Positions 1 through 10,309 are shown, numbered from the stretch's first letter. The stretch: 64,000 bases of DNA from Hyphomicrobium_A sp963776675 (GCA_963776675.1 CAVZNR010000050.1:1-64000), one strand, 5' to 3'. Translations and numbers: made by a program. The notes: a model not told the origin generated them from the letters alone.

Positions 1-63
1 GGAGCAGGGCGGGGCAGCGAAGGCCGAGGACTGACGGCGCTCATACGAGAGGCTGATGCGATC

Positions 64-1065
64 GTGAGGAAGACCGTGATCGTGTGGGGAGCAGGCATTC
101 TGCTCGCATTTGCCGCGCTCTCGGCGGTTACGGCCTGGTACATGCTGGGCGTGCCGGGCCACAGCTTTGCCGGTCCCGTGCCCGGCCCGACGCCTGCAGA
201 AAAGGATCTGGCGGAGCGCCTGCAGCGCCACGTCACGGCGATCGCGAGCACGCCGCACAACGTTGTCTATTACGACGAGCTGGAGAAGGCGGCCGCCTAC
301 CTCGAGGCGGAGCTGAAAACGCTCGGCTATGAGCCGCGGGCGCAGGTGTTCGACACCGAAGGAAAGCCCGTCCGCAACATCGAGGTCGTGATCGAGCCGC
401 AAGCCGCGGGGCCAGACACGCAGACGATCGTCGTCGGCGCCCACTACAACTCCGCCGGCATCGCGCCCGGTGCCAACGACAACGGCACAGGTGCTGCCGC
501 CGTTGTCGAGCTCGCGCGTTTGCTAAAAGACGTGACGCCCAAGGACAAGCGCCTGCGCCTCGTTCTATTCGTCAACGAGGAGCCCCCCTACGACCGCTCG
601 CCCACCATGGGGAGCTGGCAATACGCCAAAATGCTCAAGGAGCGGGGCGAGCGCGTCGCCGGCATGATCGCGCTGGAGACGCTGGGCTGCTTCTCGGATG
701 CGCCCGGCAGCCAGAAGTATCCCCCGCCGTTCGGCCTCTTCTTTCCCGACAAGGCCAACTTCATCGCCTTCGTGGCGCTGCCGGGCGGGCGCGGCTTCCT
801 GCACGAGGTGCTCGGCCCCTTCCGCCGCCACACCGAGCTGCCCACCATCGGCGGCACAGCGCCGGACCAGTTCGATGGCGTCGGCTGGTCGGATCATTGG
901 TCGTTTGCCCAGTTCGGCTACCCGGGGATCATGATCACCGACACCGCGCTCTTTCGCTACCCGCACTATCACAAGGCGACCGACACGCCCGACAAGGTCG
1001 ACTACGACAAGCTCGCGCGCATCACGCTTGGCCTCGAGCAGACGCTGCGCGATCTGATGCAGTAG
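64..1065 (+). CDS. M28 family metallopeptidase (membrane-anchored aminopeptidase)
   Basis: The 333-residue product starts at GTG and opens with a hydrophobic signal-anchor (about residues 5-28), so the catalytic part probably faces the periplasm. The M28 di-zinc pattern is visible: His127 in GAHYNSAG, Asp139 in GANDNGTG, the Glu pair 172-173 in NEEPP, Glu205 in ALETLG, and His303 in YHKATDTPD near the C terminus. The family cleaves N-terminal amino acids or related amides. The substrate cannot be read from the sequence. The gene stands alone, and the next intact gene is about 2 kb away. The frame is intact over its full expected length. Family assignment is firm; specificity is unknown. Confidence 0.88.
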   Translation: MRKTVIVWGAGILLAFAALSAVTAWYMLGVPGHSFAGPVPGPTPAEKDLAERLQRHVTAIASTPHNVVYYDELEKAAAYLEAELKTLGYEPRAQVFDTEGKPVRNIEVVIEPQAAGPDTQTIVVGAHYNSAGIAPGANDNGTGAAAVVELARLLKDVTPKDKRLRLVLFVNEEPPYDRSPTMGSWQYAKMLKERGERVAGMIALETLGCFSDAPGSQKYPPPFGLFFPDKANFIAFVALPGGRGFLHEVLGPFRRHTELPTIGGTAPDQFDGVGWSDHWSFAQFGYPGIMITDTALFRYPHYHKATDTPDKVDYDKLARITLGLEQTLRDLMQ

Positions 1066-1285
1066 CTGTCGTCGGCTCGGGGCCAGGAGCTTCCATCAAG
1101 GCAAGCTCCCGCCTTTCGCACGCTCGGCCGTGAACTCATAAACAGCTCGCTGCGACCGGCAGTACCCTGCCTAAAAATGCTGTTCACGAATGGCGCCTGG
1201 ATGTAGCTCAACCAACACAAACTCGGTGCCGGGGCGTCGATAAACTCAGGGGTGGTGCAGTAAGAGTTCCACTAAGGTCTCCGCA

Positions 1286-2122
1286 ATGTACAATGTTCAG
1301 CGTTTCGGTTGGTTTGCCAGTCTCCTTGTCCTGATCGCGGGCTCCGTGCATGCGGAGGGTTACAAGGCTCGAACTGGACGGGCTTCTACGCCGGGGTCAA
1401 CGCCGGTTACGGCTGGAGTGACAATTCCGTCCTCTATGCGGGCGACCCCGGCGACGGCAACGGTAACGTCCCACTCAATGCGGTCTTCACCGGCACGACT
1501 TCGTTCGATACGAGCTCGTACTCGCGACACCTTTCCAACAGCGGCTTCGTCGGCGGCGGTCAGCTCGGCTACAACTGGCAATTTGCAAGATGGGTCGCAG
1601 GCCTTGAAGCGGATTTTCAATCCGGGGTGCAAGGCGATGATTCCGCAGCGGGGGTCAATGGCAGCAGCTGACTCGACTATCGCCTCACTTCGGAGCAAGA
1701 CTTGAAGTGGTTCGGAACGGTGCGCGGACGGCTCGGCTACCTCGCCACTCCAGACCTGTTATTGTTTGGCACCGGCGGTTTCGCTTACGGTCGGACCGAG
1801 GTAAGTGCCAACATCGCCAACACTAGTATTTTTACCAACCACATTGATGGGTTTCATCCATCTGGCCTTTACCTGCGTCGGCAACAACATCTGCATCGCA
1901 GACTCCAATTCACGGACCTCCACTGGCTGGACGGCTGGCGGCGGCTTCGAGTGGGCCCTGGGGAGCCACATCACGTTCAAGGGCGAATATTTGCATGTGG
2001 ACCTTGGTAGTCAGACGATCAAGCTCGTCGCGCAGAGCCCGTCTACCGGCAACGGGTTTGTGACGGCCAAATTCGACAACTCCTTCGATGTCGTTCGCGG
2101 AGGCCTGAATTACCGGTTCTAA
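1286..2122 (+). pseudogene. Omp25-like outer-membrane beta-barrel protein, disrupted
   Basis: Reading across three frame changes gives a typical alphaproteobacterial small outer-membrane barrel: a signal peptide (MYNVQRFGWFASLLVLIAGS, then VHA), the NWTGFYAGVNAGYGW entry strand, GFVGGGQLGYNWQ, WFGTVRGRLGYL, and a C terminus ending GGLNYRF with the terminal aromatic residue needed for barrel assembly. The frame is lost near 1368, an in-frame TGA stands at 1669-1671, and the frame shifts back near 1855. What is known of the family suggests a structural envelope protein. Because each segment is well conserved, the damage is either very recent or reflects base-calling errors. Confidence 0.7.
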
Positions 2123-2690
2123 GAACCACCGTCGCCCTCCAAGTCTCGTTGCCACGCGCACCTTGTTCCGCATCGCGCAATTTGAACGTGCCGTGCAATA
2201 GGCGTCGACGCTGAGCCCCACGAGGCTAGAGGTGCTCAACTCGGTGTCATCCTCGGGCGCGCAAGCGGTCAGCTGGGTCCTCGGGAGCTGAGCGGCTTTG
2301 CGGGGCGGGGGCGGTGACCCGGATGAGGCAGCGTTCGTACCGTCGCGGGCGTTTGACGCGAGGTAGCTCACCTCGGATTCCGGGGCCGCGGATCGAGGCT
2401 GTGCATTGGTGGCAACACCTTGCACGGACGCCCGTCGCGCAGCGGCGCTCCTTGAGAGAGGCGCGCAGCAGCTCTAGGTCCTGGACGCGAGAGGCTCTGG
2501 CCGAGGTTGTCAGAGCCGGACCGATGAGCCCGCTGACGATGTGACCGCACCCTCGGCACGGCAGCAACCGGCGCGGGCGCTGAAGAGCTGCCCCATTTGT
2601 TGCAACAGGATCGCAGTGCTTCGGCGCCCGCGCTCCCTTTCTTTCGCAAACCCTCGGGGCTGACGCCCGCGAGGATAGCGGTGCACGCCA
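2123..2690. other. Gap without recognisable gene
   Basis: These roughly 570 bases lie between the barrel gene and the repeat cluster. Short open frames exist on both strands, but their translations are Arg/Ala/Pro-rich with no domain, signal peptide or ribosome-binding site, as expected from random high-GC sequence. I see no RNA gene. Confidence 0.5.
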
Positions 2691-2693
2691 ATT

Positions 2694-3066
2694 CCCCTCC
2701 CCGTCATGGCGGAGCCATGCTTCGCATGGCACGGGAGAGGGTCGTGAGCACATCAGGCGGGCGAGCGGGTGGGGGGTTACGACGCCGGAAGTATTTCTAC
2801 GCCCTCACCCGGAAGCTCATTTGCATTCGCTTCCGACCTCTCCCCCGGGAGAGGTGAAGAAATGGAGACGCCGCACCCACGCACCCGTCATCCCGGCCAA
2901 GCGACCCTCGGACTTGATCCGAGGGGAACCGTAGAGCCGGGACCCAGCATGAGGAGCGCCGCAGGCACATTGGAACTTGAAACAAAGAAAAGCGGTGTCT
3001 GCGACGACACTCTTGCTGGATCCCGGATCGCGCTCGTGCTCCGCACTCATGCGTCCGGGATGACGG
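2694..3066. repeat. Cluster of palindromic intergenic repeats
   Basis: Three dyad elements follow each other. At 2694-2741 a hairpin has the perfect core GCCATGC-TTC-GCATGGC flanked by complementary CTCCCCGT and ACGGGAGAG arms. At about 2836-2859 there is a CCTCTCCC/GGGAGAGG palindrome within a Pro/Arg-like ACCCGG...GAGAGGTG unit. At 2886-2896 and 3055-3065 the 11-mers CGTCATCCCGG and CCGGGATGACG form perfect outer inverted repeats around about 158 bases. Units of this GTCATCCCGG type are known as dispersed intergenic repeats in Rhizobiales genomes. No coding capacity is seen. Confidence 0.6.
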
Positions 3067-3181
3067 GTAAGGGAGGCGCGGGTGTATGACCCTGCGAGGC
3101 TTGCTCAACGCGCACCCTCTCCCCGCTGGGGGGGCAGAGGTGACGATGCGGCGTGTTTCGTCGCTGCGACGCGGCGCGGCC

Positions 3182-4297
3182 CTAGATCTCACGGGAGGCG
3201 CAGGCGAGCACGCCACCGGTCAGGGGCGTCGCGACGCCCGTCGTCTCCGGAAAGGTGATCGGCAGACCCAAGCTCGAGCGCACGGCCATGTAGGCCCAGG
3301 CCTCGGCCTCGATCACGTCGCCGTTGAGACCGATCGCCTCCACCGGCACGAGGGCGTTGGAAACATGGCCTGCGAGCATGCTCATCAGGGTCTTGTTGCG
3401 GCGACCACCCCCGCACACGATCCAGGTGCGTGGCTCGCGCGGCATGTGCTCGCGCGCCTTGCCGATGGACGCCGCCGTGAAGGCAGTGAGCGTCGCCGCC
3501 CCGTCCTCGGTCGACAGCGCCTCGACCGGCGCCGAGGAGAACGCGTCGCGGTCGAGCGATTTGGGCGGGGGAGCGCCGAAATAGCCGTTGGTCAGCAGCG
3601 CCGTCAGCGCGTCGGCGTCGACGCGGCCGCGCGCGGCGAGCGCGCCGTCGGCATCGTGGGCAGCACCTGTGCGCTTCAGCATCCAATCATCGATCAGCGC
3701 GTTGCCGGGGCCCGTGTCGAAGGCCAGCAACCGACCGTCCGCGCCGATCCAGGTGACGTTGGCGACGCCGCCGATGTTGAGAAAAGCCACCGGCAGCTCG
3801 TCGAGGTGGGCGGCGACCGCGCGGTGGTAGACCGGCACCAGCGGCGCGCCCTGGCCGCCGGCGGCGACGTCGGCGGCGCGCATATCGAAAACAACGTCGA
3901 TGCCGGTGCGCGCCGCCAGCAGCGTCCCGTCGCCGAGTTGCACCGTCATGCCATGCGCCGGATCGTGCAGCACCGTCTGGCCGTGATAGCCGATGAGATC
4001 GACGCTCGCGCGCTCGACGCCGTTTGCCTGCAGAAAGTGCGTGACGGCCTCGACGTTGAGCTCGGTCAGCGCCTGCTCGAGCGCGCGCAGCTCAGCCGGC
4101 CGGTCGGCGCGGTCTTTGAGGCTGCGTGCCTCTTTGAGGCCGGCGCGCAGCGCGACCTTGATCTCGGCGGGGTATGGCGTGCTCGCAGCCGGCCCATGCC
4201 GCAGCGCGCGGTCCCCGTCCGTGTCCAGCAACGCCACGTCGATGCCGTCCATGGAGGTGCCGCTCATCAGGCCGAGTGCGCGCTTGAGCTTGCTCAT
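3182..4297 (-). CDS. anmK: Anhydro-N-acetylmuramic acid kinase AnmK
   Basis: The 371-residue product hydrolyses the 1,6-anhydro ring of anhMurNAc and phosphorylates it, feeding recycled murein sugar back to MurNAc-6-P in the cytoplasm. The N-terminal phosphate loop GLMSGTSMDGIDV (residues about 9-21) is the family signature, and FDTGPGNALIDDW and VCGGGRRN further on fit the ASKHA fold. I chose the ATG at 4297, preceded by AGGAAGGG at good distance, rather than the upstream in-frame start at 4339. The gene is divergent from tyrS with about 85 bp between them, an arrangement common in alphaproteobacteria. The frame is intact. Confidence 0.93.
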   Translation of the reverse strand: MSKLKRALGLMSGTSMDGIDVALLDTDGDRALRHGPAASTPYPAEIKVALRAGLKEARSLKDRADRPAELRALEQALTELNVEAVTHFLQANGVERASVDLIGYHGQTVLHDPAHGMTVQLGDGTLLAARTGIDVVFDMRAADVAAGGQGAPLVPVYHRAVAAHLDELPVAFLNIGGVANVTWIGADGRLLAFDTGPGNALIDDWMLKRTGAAHDADGALAARGRVDADALTALLTNGYFGAPPPKSLDRDAFSSAPVEALSTEDGAATLTAFTAASIGKAREHMPREPRTWIVCGGGRRNKTLMSMLAGHVSNALVPVEAIGLNGDVIEAEAWAYMAVRSSLGLPITFPETTGVATPLTGGVLACASREI

Positions 4298-4382
4298 GGA
4301 GCCCTTCCTGTGCATGTTCCCGGCCACCGCCCCCAGCATTGGCCGGCGGAGCCATCAGCGACGCAACGTCAATACCCGGGTC

Positions 4383-5639
4383 ATGGCCAATCTCAAATCA
4401 GACTTCTTAAAGATCCTCACCGAGCGCGGGTTTGTGCACCAATGCTCCGACGCGGCGGGGCTCGATGCGCTCAGCTCCAAGGGCAGCGTCGTGGCCTATG
4501 TCGGCTACGATTGCACCGCGCCCTCGCTGCACGTCGGCAGCCTCATCTCCATCATGATGCTGCATTGGCTGCAAAAGTGCGGCGGCAAACCGATCGTGCT
4601 GATGGGCGGCGGCACCACGCGCGTGGGCGACCCCTCGGGCAAGGACGAAACACGCCAGATCCGCTCCGTCGAGGAGATCGATGCCAACAAGGAGGGGATG
4701 AAGCAAGCCTTCGCCAAGTTCCTCCATTTCGGCGCGGGCAAGACCGACGCCACCATGGTCGACAATGCCGAGTGGCTGGCGCCGCTCAACTACATCGACT
4801 TCCTGCGCGACGTCGGGCGCCACTTCTCGGTCAATCGCATGCTGACGATGGATTCGGCCAAGCTCGGCTCGACCGCGAGCAGGAGCTGTCCTTCATCGAG
4901 TTCAACTACATGCTGCTGCAGGCCTACGACTACGTGGAGCTGGCGCGGCGCTATGGCTGCAACCTGCAGATGGGTGGCTCCGACCAATGGGGCAACATCG
5001 TCACCGGCATCGATCTCGGGCGGCGCATGGGCACGGACCAACTGTACGCACTGACCTGCCCGCTGCTGACGACGGCGTCCGGCGCCAAGATGGGCAAGAC
5101 GGCCTCGGGCGCGGTGTGGCTCAACGAGGCGCAGCTGTCGGCCTACGACTACTGGCAGTACTGGCGCAACACCGAGGACGCCGACGTCGCGCGCTTCCTC
5201 AAGCTGTTCACGATGCTTCCGCTCGACGAGATCGCCAAGCTCGCAGCCCTACAAGGCGCGGAGATCAACGAGGCCAAGAAGGTGCTGGCGACCGAGGCGA
5301 CGGCGGTGCTGCACGGCCGCGACAAGGCGCAAGCGGCCGCCGAGACCGCGCGCACGACCTTCGAGCAGGGCGCGTTGGCGCAGGACCTGCCGACGGTCGA
5401 GATCAGTCACGGCGGATCTTGCGAAGGGCATCGGCGTGTTGACGGCCTTCGTGCAGGCCGGGCTCGTAAATCCCGAACGGCGAGGCACGGCGTCAGATCA
5501 AGGGCGGTGGCCTGAAGGTCAACGACGTCAGCCGTCACCGACGAGAAGGCGCAGCTGACATCCGCGCGACTCGTCGACAGGAGGCGTCATCAAGCTGTCG
5601 CTCGGCAAGAAGAAGCACGTGCTTCTGAAGCCCGTGTGA
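4383..5639 (+). pseudogene. tyrS: Tyrosyl-tRNA synthetase TyrS, frame disrupted several times
   Basis: TyrRS charges tRNA-Tyr and is normally essential. The first about 160 codons read well (class I HIGH-type region TAPSLHVGSL, then GGGTTRVGDPSGKDETR). A base is lost at about 4868, where KL-RLDREQELSF is expected. The next frame carries QMGGSDQWGNI and the KMGKTASG KMSKS-like loop. The frame breaks again near 5410, and the S4-like tail (ADLAKGIGVL, then GGGLKVNDV, then KKKHVLLKPV, stop TGA 5637-5639) is reachable only with at least three more single-base corrections. All pieces remain highly conserved, which argues for sequence error over true decay unless a second TyrRS exists elsewhere. Confidence 0.85.
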
Positions 5640-5666
5640 GCGCGCGGCCTCGGGGGTCCGCGGGGG

Positions 5667-8600
5667 CTATCGCTTCTTCACAGGGCTCTCGATCGTCTGC
5701 GAGTTCCATCCGTCGATCGTATCGGAGGGTCCGTCCGGAGCCGACGGGCGCACGGCTTCCTCGGAGGCCGGAGTCGGCTGCTCGTCGCGGCGCTGCACCT
5801 TCGGATTGGGATTGGTCATCTGGAAGATTTCGCGGAAGATGCCGGGCGCCAGCATGGCGAGCGGATTGACGATCACCTGCGGCCGATCCATGGGGCCTTG
5901 TATGGCGAACGTCATGCCCGACACGCCCTCGCATTTGGGACCCGTGATAATCACCCCAACCAACGGGATCTCGCACAAGGCGGCATTGAGGCCCTGCAGG
6001 GGAATGTAGGTGCCGCCCAGGTTGACGCGGTGCATCTTGAAATCGATCTTGCCGCGGATCGAGGCGCCCAGAACCGGCCCGCGAAGATAGGATTCCTCCA
6101 TCACAAACTGCCCGTAGCCGACCGAGAACGGCACGCGCATGCGGTCGAACTCGAACACCTGGCGCACCATGCGCCGCCCCCGCTCGCGCGATCCCGATGT
6201 GCCCGGCTGGCCGGAGTCGGCGCCGCTGAACACTTCCGAGACGACGGGGTCACCCAGGATGCGGAAGTCCTGCACCCAAAGGACGCCGGTCTTCTCCGCC
6301 GCGCCCTTGCCGTCCATGTTGACCTCGAGGCGCACGCGGCCGCCTTGAATGTTGGGATAGAAGTCGATCAGCTTGAACGCCTGACCGGCGTCGGTCGAGT
6401 CCGCCAGGAGCTTGCGCGGCTCGCCCTTCTCCTCCCGCAAAACCACCGCGAGCGGCTTGCCGCCGTCGAGCGTGCCGCGCACGTCGAGTGCCGTGAGCTT
6501 CTCGCCGCGCTTGGCGAGCTTGAGCTTCACACCGCGCAGCGACACCTCAGAAAAGCCGATGATGGTGCCGATCTCGGCTTCGAGATCGATGCCGTCGCGG
6601 GGCTTTTCCGGTTTGGGACGCTTGCCGGCGAGCTGGCCGAGCGAAAACAGCGAACGGAAGAAGTCGCGCCCGTCGAAAGTGGTCCCACGCGCCTTCACCT
6701 TCCAAACGTTATCCTTGCCGAGCGTGCCCTGCACCTCCATGCGCGTGATGACGTTGAGCGAGAAGTCGGGGAAGTAGAACTCGCGCAGCCGATTGTCGGC
6801 ACCGATCGCGGCCCACCCTTCGATGGCCACGTCGTCGCCGACAACCTTGAAGTTCTGCAGCTCCATCCTGTCGTCGCGGCCGCGCACGATGTCGCATTGC
6901 AGGGTGGCGGACCGCCCCGGCGGCTTACGCCAGGATACGTTCTCCAAAACGAGATCGGCGCTCGAAAGGTCGGCGCGCAGGCGGATATCCGGCGCCTCAC
7001 GCGGCCCACGCGTGATCGTGAGCTCCACCGGCACCTCGCCCTGCACGATGTGATTGACGTCGAGACCGAGCTGCGTGCGGTCGTTGTTGTCGAGCGACGC
7101 CGTGATGCGCATCGGCGGCTGCTTGTCGATGGGGGCGTCGAAGATGCGCTGCCAGCTGAGCTTCGCCAGCACGCCGTTGATCAGCATCTCGCCGCTCGCG
7201 TCGGCTGCCTTCTCGGTGATGTCGAGGTCGATGCTCGCGCCTTGCACGTTGTAGGGCCCGATCAGCCCCTTCGCGCGCCCGTCGCTGAGCTTGGCCTTGC
7301 CCTCCACCTTGACCGAGCTTGCCGGAAGGTCCGCCAGCAACGGCAGCGTGACCTTGAATTGGCCCGCGAACTTTCCGTCGATACCTTCGGACGGGATCCC
7401 CGCTTCCTGCATGACGGTGAGCGGCGAGCGCTTCAGCACCTCGAGCACCATCCCCAATGGCGACTGCGAGGCGAAACTGATTTGGCCGATCGGAACGTCG
7501 CCCATGATGTCGGTCGCCGTGAACACGCCGCCGGTCAACGGCAGCATCTGGTCGGGAGCCAATGCGATCGCCGCTTCGGGAATTGTGATCTCCAGCCGAT
7601 CGTTCTCGACACGCGTCACCGCCCTGGGCGCCACCACCAGGGGCATGTTGTCGATGATTTCCATTTCCAGGTTCGCCGCGTCCAGGGTGAGCGAGAGGCG
7701 GTGCGGATTGGCCTGGGCGTCCGGACCTTGGTTGCCGTCGGCGCCGCTGGCGAAGCTGAACGTGCCGCCCAGAACGTCGCCGCGCGACATGTTCTCTCCC
7801 ACCCACGTTCGCGCGCCGGGCGCGACCGCCTTGGGCCAGAGCGCCTTCAGCGTTGCCAACGGCATCGGGCTCAAGGTTCCCTCAAGCCGCGTGCTGGCAG
7901 GATCGACGCCCGCCACCAGGTCACCCTTCAATGCGATCTCGGCGCCGCCGGCCTTGAGATTGAAGTCGGCCAGCTGGATTTCACCGCGCTGCGGGATGAT
8001 GCGTCCGCTGGCGTTCCAGGATTCGAGCGACACGGGCGGACTGCCGAACTCGTTTGCCGCAAACACACCCTCAGTGGCATTGAGACGGTAGACCCAGGCC
8101 GAGGCATCACCCTGCGCGTGCTCGTTCTCCAGCGTGCCCGCCATGGTGATGCGGCTGCCGCGCCAACGCAGCGTCGAGGATGCAAGCGAGACCCGCTGGG
8201 CGGAGCCGTCGTAGGAGAGATTTAAGGACCCCGCTTCGATTTCCATCGGCGCCTCGGGCAGGGCCGGAAGCCGCAGGCTTCCATGCCCGATGTTGAGACC
8301 GAGTGTCGCCGCCTGGATGTCGCCGTCGGTCGACAACTGCAGCGTCGCCTCGCCTCCGATCGGCATGTCGAAGGCCTGCAACAGGCTCAACTGCGGCACT
8401 GCCGGCGCGAGGCTGCGCGGCACGAGATCCTTGACGGTGGTCTTGAGACGAAGCGTGCGCTCGCTTTCGAGCTCGTCCGTCTCGAACGTGAGCTGCCAGG
8501 GGCGTGCTCCCGCGGCGATCGTCGCCCTGCCGGAGATGATGCTGCGGGCGCGCCCGTGCATGAGCGTGACGGCCAGGACCGGCACGCGCCACTCGGTCGA

Positions 8601-9368
8601 CTTGCCGGCATACTCGAGCACGACGGTAGCGTTGCGCAGGCCGAATTCCTTCAGATAGGAGCTCGCATCCAGTCGCTTGCGAGCGCGCGCCGACATATCG
8701 GCCACGGCGCGGGCCAGATCGATGCGCTTCAGGGGCCCTGCGGAAGGTGCGGCCGCGGGGGCCTTCTGTGCCGTCGGCGGGAAGACCCGCTGCGGCACCG
8801 GAACCTCCAGCGGCTTATCCTCCAGCGTGCCCTCTACGGGCTTGGAGAAGCTCATCGAGAGGCCGCCGCCGTCGGAATAGAACAGGAAGAGCCGCGGCTC
8901 GATCAGCTCGACGCGCGCCGGCACCACGCGCCCCAACCACAGGGCGGCGGTCGACAGCTCCACAGCCGCCTGCGGCGCCGACGCGACCACGTCGCCGTCG
9001 GGCTCGCGCAGCTGCAAGTTGCGCAGCCGGAACTCCAGCCCACCCCTGCCCGAAAGGCTCACCACGACGTCGTCGATGCTCACGGTCGTGCCGTCGAGCT
9101 CGGCGTCGATGCCCTGCTCAATGGGCGCCACCAGAAACTTGAGGGAGATCGGCCCGTGCCGCAGCCGCACGTAGCCCATGCCGCCGATGAGCACCATCAG
9201 CATGGCCACGGGAGCGAGCCAGAAAACGGAGCGCCCCACCCAATGGAGCGCGCGGTCGCCGATGGCCGTCACGAACGCCAGCCGCGACCCGAAAGGCGCG
9301 CCCTGTTCTGCGCCGTTCGCGTGTTCCGGCCCAGGCCTGCCAAGCGGTCTTCCTGTCGTGTGCAACAA
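5667..9368 (-). CDS. DUF3971/AsmA-like large envelope protein
   Basis: The 1233-residue product has one N-terminal membrane segment (about residues 47-67, SVFWLAPVAMLMVLIGGMGY) followed by a very long, beta-rich periplasmic region. Proteins of this DUF3971/AsmA_2 class, related to YhdP/TamB-type bridge proteins, are thought to help lipid traffic between inner and outer membranes. The C terminus is charged and low in complexity. The gene is convergent with tyrS and its 5' end faces bcp. The start is uncertain: TTG codons at 9368 and 9365 are the furthest upstream, and a GTG at 9272 would still keep the membrane segment. The frame is intact over 3.7 kb. Function beyond the family is inference. 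Confidence 0.82.
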   Translation of the reverse strand: MLHTTGRPLGRPGPEHANGAEQGAPFGSRLAFVTAIGDRALHWVGRSVFWLAPVAMLMVLIGGMGYVRLRHGPISLKFLVAPIEQGIDAELDGTTVSIDDVVVSLSGRGGLEFRLRNLQLREPDGDVVASAPQAAVELSTAALWLGRVVPARVELIEPRLFLFYSDGGGLSMSFSKPVEGTLEDKPLEVPVPQRVFPPTAQKAPAAAPSAGPLKRIDLARAVADMSARARKRLDASSYLKEFGLRNATVVLEYAGKSTEWRVPVLAVTLMHGRARSIISGRATIAAGARPWQLTFETDELESERTLRLKTTVKDLVPRSLAPAVPQLSLLQAFDMPIGGEATLQLSTDGDIQAATLGLNIGHGSLRLPALPEAPMEIEAGSLNLSYDGSAQRVSLASSTLRWRGSRITMAGTLENEHAQGDASAWVYRLNATEGVFAANEFGSPPVSLESWNASGRIIPQRGEIQLADFNLKAGGAEIALKGDLVAGVDPASTRLEGTLSPMPLATLKALWPKAVAPGARTWVGENMSRGDVLGGTFSFASGADGNQGPDAQANPHRLSLTLDAANLEMEIIDNMPLVVAPRAVTRVENDRLEITIPEAAIALAPDQMLPLTGGVFTATDIMGDVPIGQISFASQSPLGMVLEVLKRSPLTVMQEAGIPSEGIDGKFAGQFKVTLPLLADLPASSVKVEGKAKLSDGRAKGLIGPYNVQGASIDLDITEKAADASGEMLINGVLAKLSWQRIFDAPIDKQPPMRITASLDNNDRTQLGLDVNHIVQGEVPVELTITRGPREAPDIRLRADLSSADLVLENVSWRKPPGRSATLQCDIVRGRDDRMELQNFKVVGDDVAIEGWAAIGADNRLREFYFPDFSLNVITRMEVQGTLGKDNVWKVKARGTTFDGRDFFRSLFSLGQLAGKRPKPEKPRDGIDLEAEIGTIIGFSEVSLRGVKLKLAKRGEKLTALDVRGTLDGGKPLAVVLREEKGEPRKLLADSTDAGQAFKLIDFYPNIQGGRVRLEVNMDGKGAAEKTGVLWVQDFRILGDPVVSEVFSGADSGQPGTSGSRERGRRMVRQVFEFDRMRVPFSVGYGQFVMEESYLRGPVLGASIRGKIDFKMHRVNLGGTYIPLQGLNAALCEIPLVGVIITGPKCEGVSGMTFAIQGPMDRPQVIVNPLAMLAPGIFREIFQMTNPNPKVQRRDEQPTPASEEAVRPSAPDGPSDTIDGWNSQTIESPVKKR

Positions 9369-9664
9369 AAGCCCCTAGAGCTCAGAGACCCAGTTTGGGA
9401 CGCAGTACGACTCGACGAGAGACTTCCCCAATACCCCCCTCGCCGTCGCGCCGGGACATCAATATCTTCGCCGGGCCTTCTAGGTCCCGTGCGTAAACTT
9501 TGCCCGGTGCTCAACGCCGCGCGAATCCCCGTCGAGCTTCGTTGGGGCGGCTGCCTTGCGCAGCCTCTTGCAGGCCGTTAAGCCTCCCCCTCATCGACCC
9601 GTGTGGACCCGTGCGAGGCGTCCACGTGCACGGGGAAAAGCGACAAAAGAAAGGCATCTGATCC

Positions 9665-10132
9665 ATGCTTGAGGACGGCAAGAAAGCTCCTGATTTTGCG
9701 CTCCCCGACGCCGACGGAAACACAGTTAAGCTCGGCGGACTCAAGGGCCGTCCGGTGGTCGTTTATTTCTATCCCAAGGACGATACCTCGGGGTGCACTG
9801 CGGAGGCCAAAGGCTTCACCTGCCTCGCCGACGCGTTCAAAAGGGCCGGCGCCGAGGTGCTCGGCATCTCTCCCGACAACCCGGCAAGCCATCGCAAGTT
9901 CCAAGACAAATACGATCTGGGCGTGCGCCTCCTCGCCGACGAGGAGCGCAAGGCGGCGGAGGCTTACGGCGTCTGGGTGGAGAAATCGATGTATGGGCGC
10001 AAGTACATGGGGATCGAGCGGTCCACCTTTCTCGTCGACAGCGCCGGCAAGATCGCCAGGATCTGGAGAAAAGTGAAAGTCCCGGGTCACGCGGAGGAAG
10101 TGCTCGAGGCTGTCCGCGCGCTGACGAGCTAA
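9665..10132 (+). CDS. bcp: Bcp/PrxQ-type thioredoxin-dependent peroxiredoxin
   Basis: This 155-residue cytoplasmic thiol peroxidase reduces hydrogen peroxide and organic peroxides. The catalytic motif is YPKDDTSGCTAE with peroxidatic Cys44 preceded by Thr41. In classical Bcp the resolving Cys sits five residues on. Here that position is Lys49, and the next Cys is Cys53, so the enzyme may use a 1-Cys mechanism or a displaced resolving Cys. The family signatures VLGISPDNPASH and STFLVDSAGKI are present. An AAAGG-type ribosome-binding site lies upstream. The gene precedes bactofilin 1 by about 180 bp. Confidence 0.92.
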   Translation: MLEDGKKAPDFALPDADGNTVKLGGLKGRPVVVYFYPKDDTSGCTAEAKGFTCLADAFKRAGAEVLGISPDNPASHRKFQDKYDLGVRLLADEERKAAEAYGVWVEKSMYGRKYMGIERSTFLVDSAGKIARIWRKVKVPGHAEEVLEAVRALTS

Positions 10133-10309
10133 GGGTGCCCAAGTAATGGACAATTTGCCCCGTCGCGGCCAGTGACCCCCAGGTTGAAACGTGCTAGTTG
10201 GGACTGGACAAGGGGGAGCATCTGGCCACGAAAGTGGACAGCGTGGCCGCGTCACCCAAAAAAAGCCGGGATCGTTGCGTCTGTCGCGTAAGAGCGGAGG
10301 TGGAAGCTT

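Noticed and set aside
3086..5515. 809-codon open frame on the plus strand across anmK and tyrS
   Set aside because: Its first half is antisense to the intact anmK gene; only the part after 4868 is real tyrS sequence. It is a high-GC shadow frame.
5898..8225. 775-codon plus-strand open frame inside the DUF3971 gene
   Set aside because: Translation is Arg/His/Asp-rich with no domain, and the opposite strand carries a clear membrane-anchored gene over the same bases.
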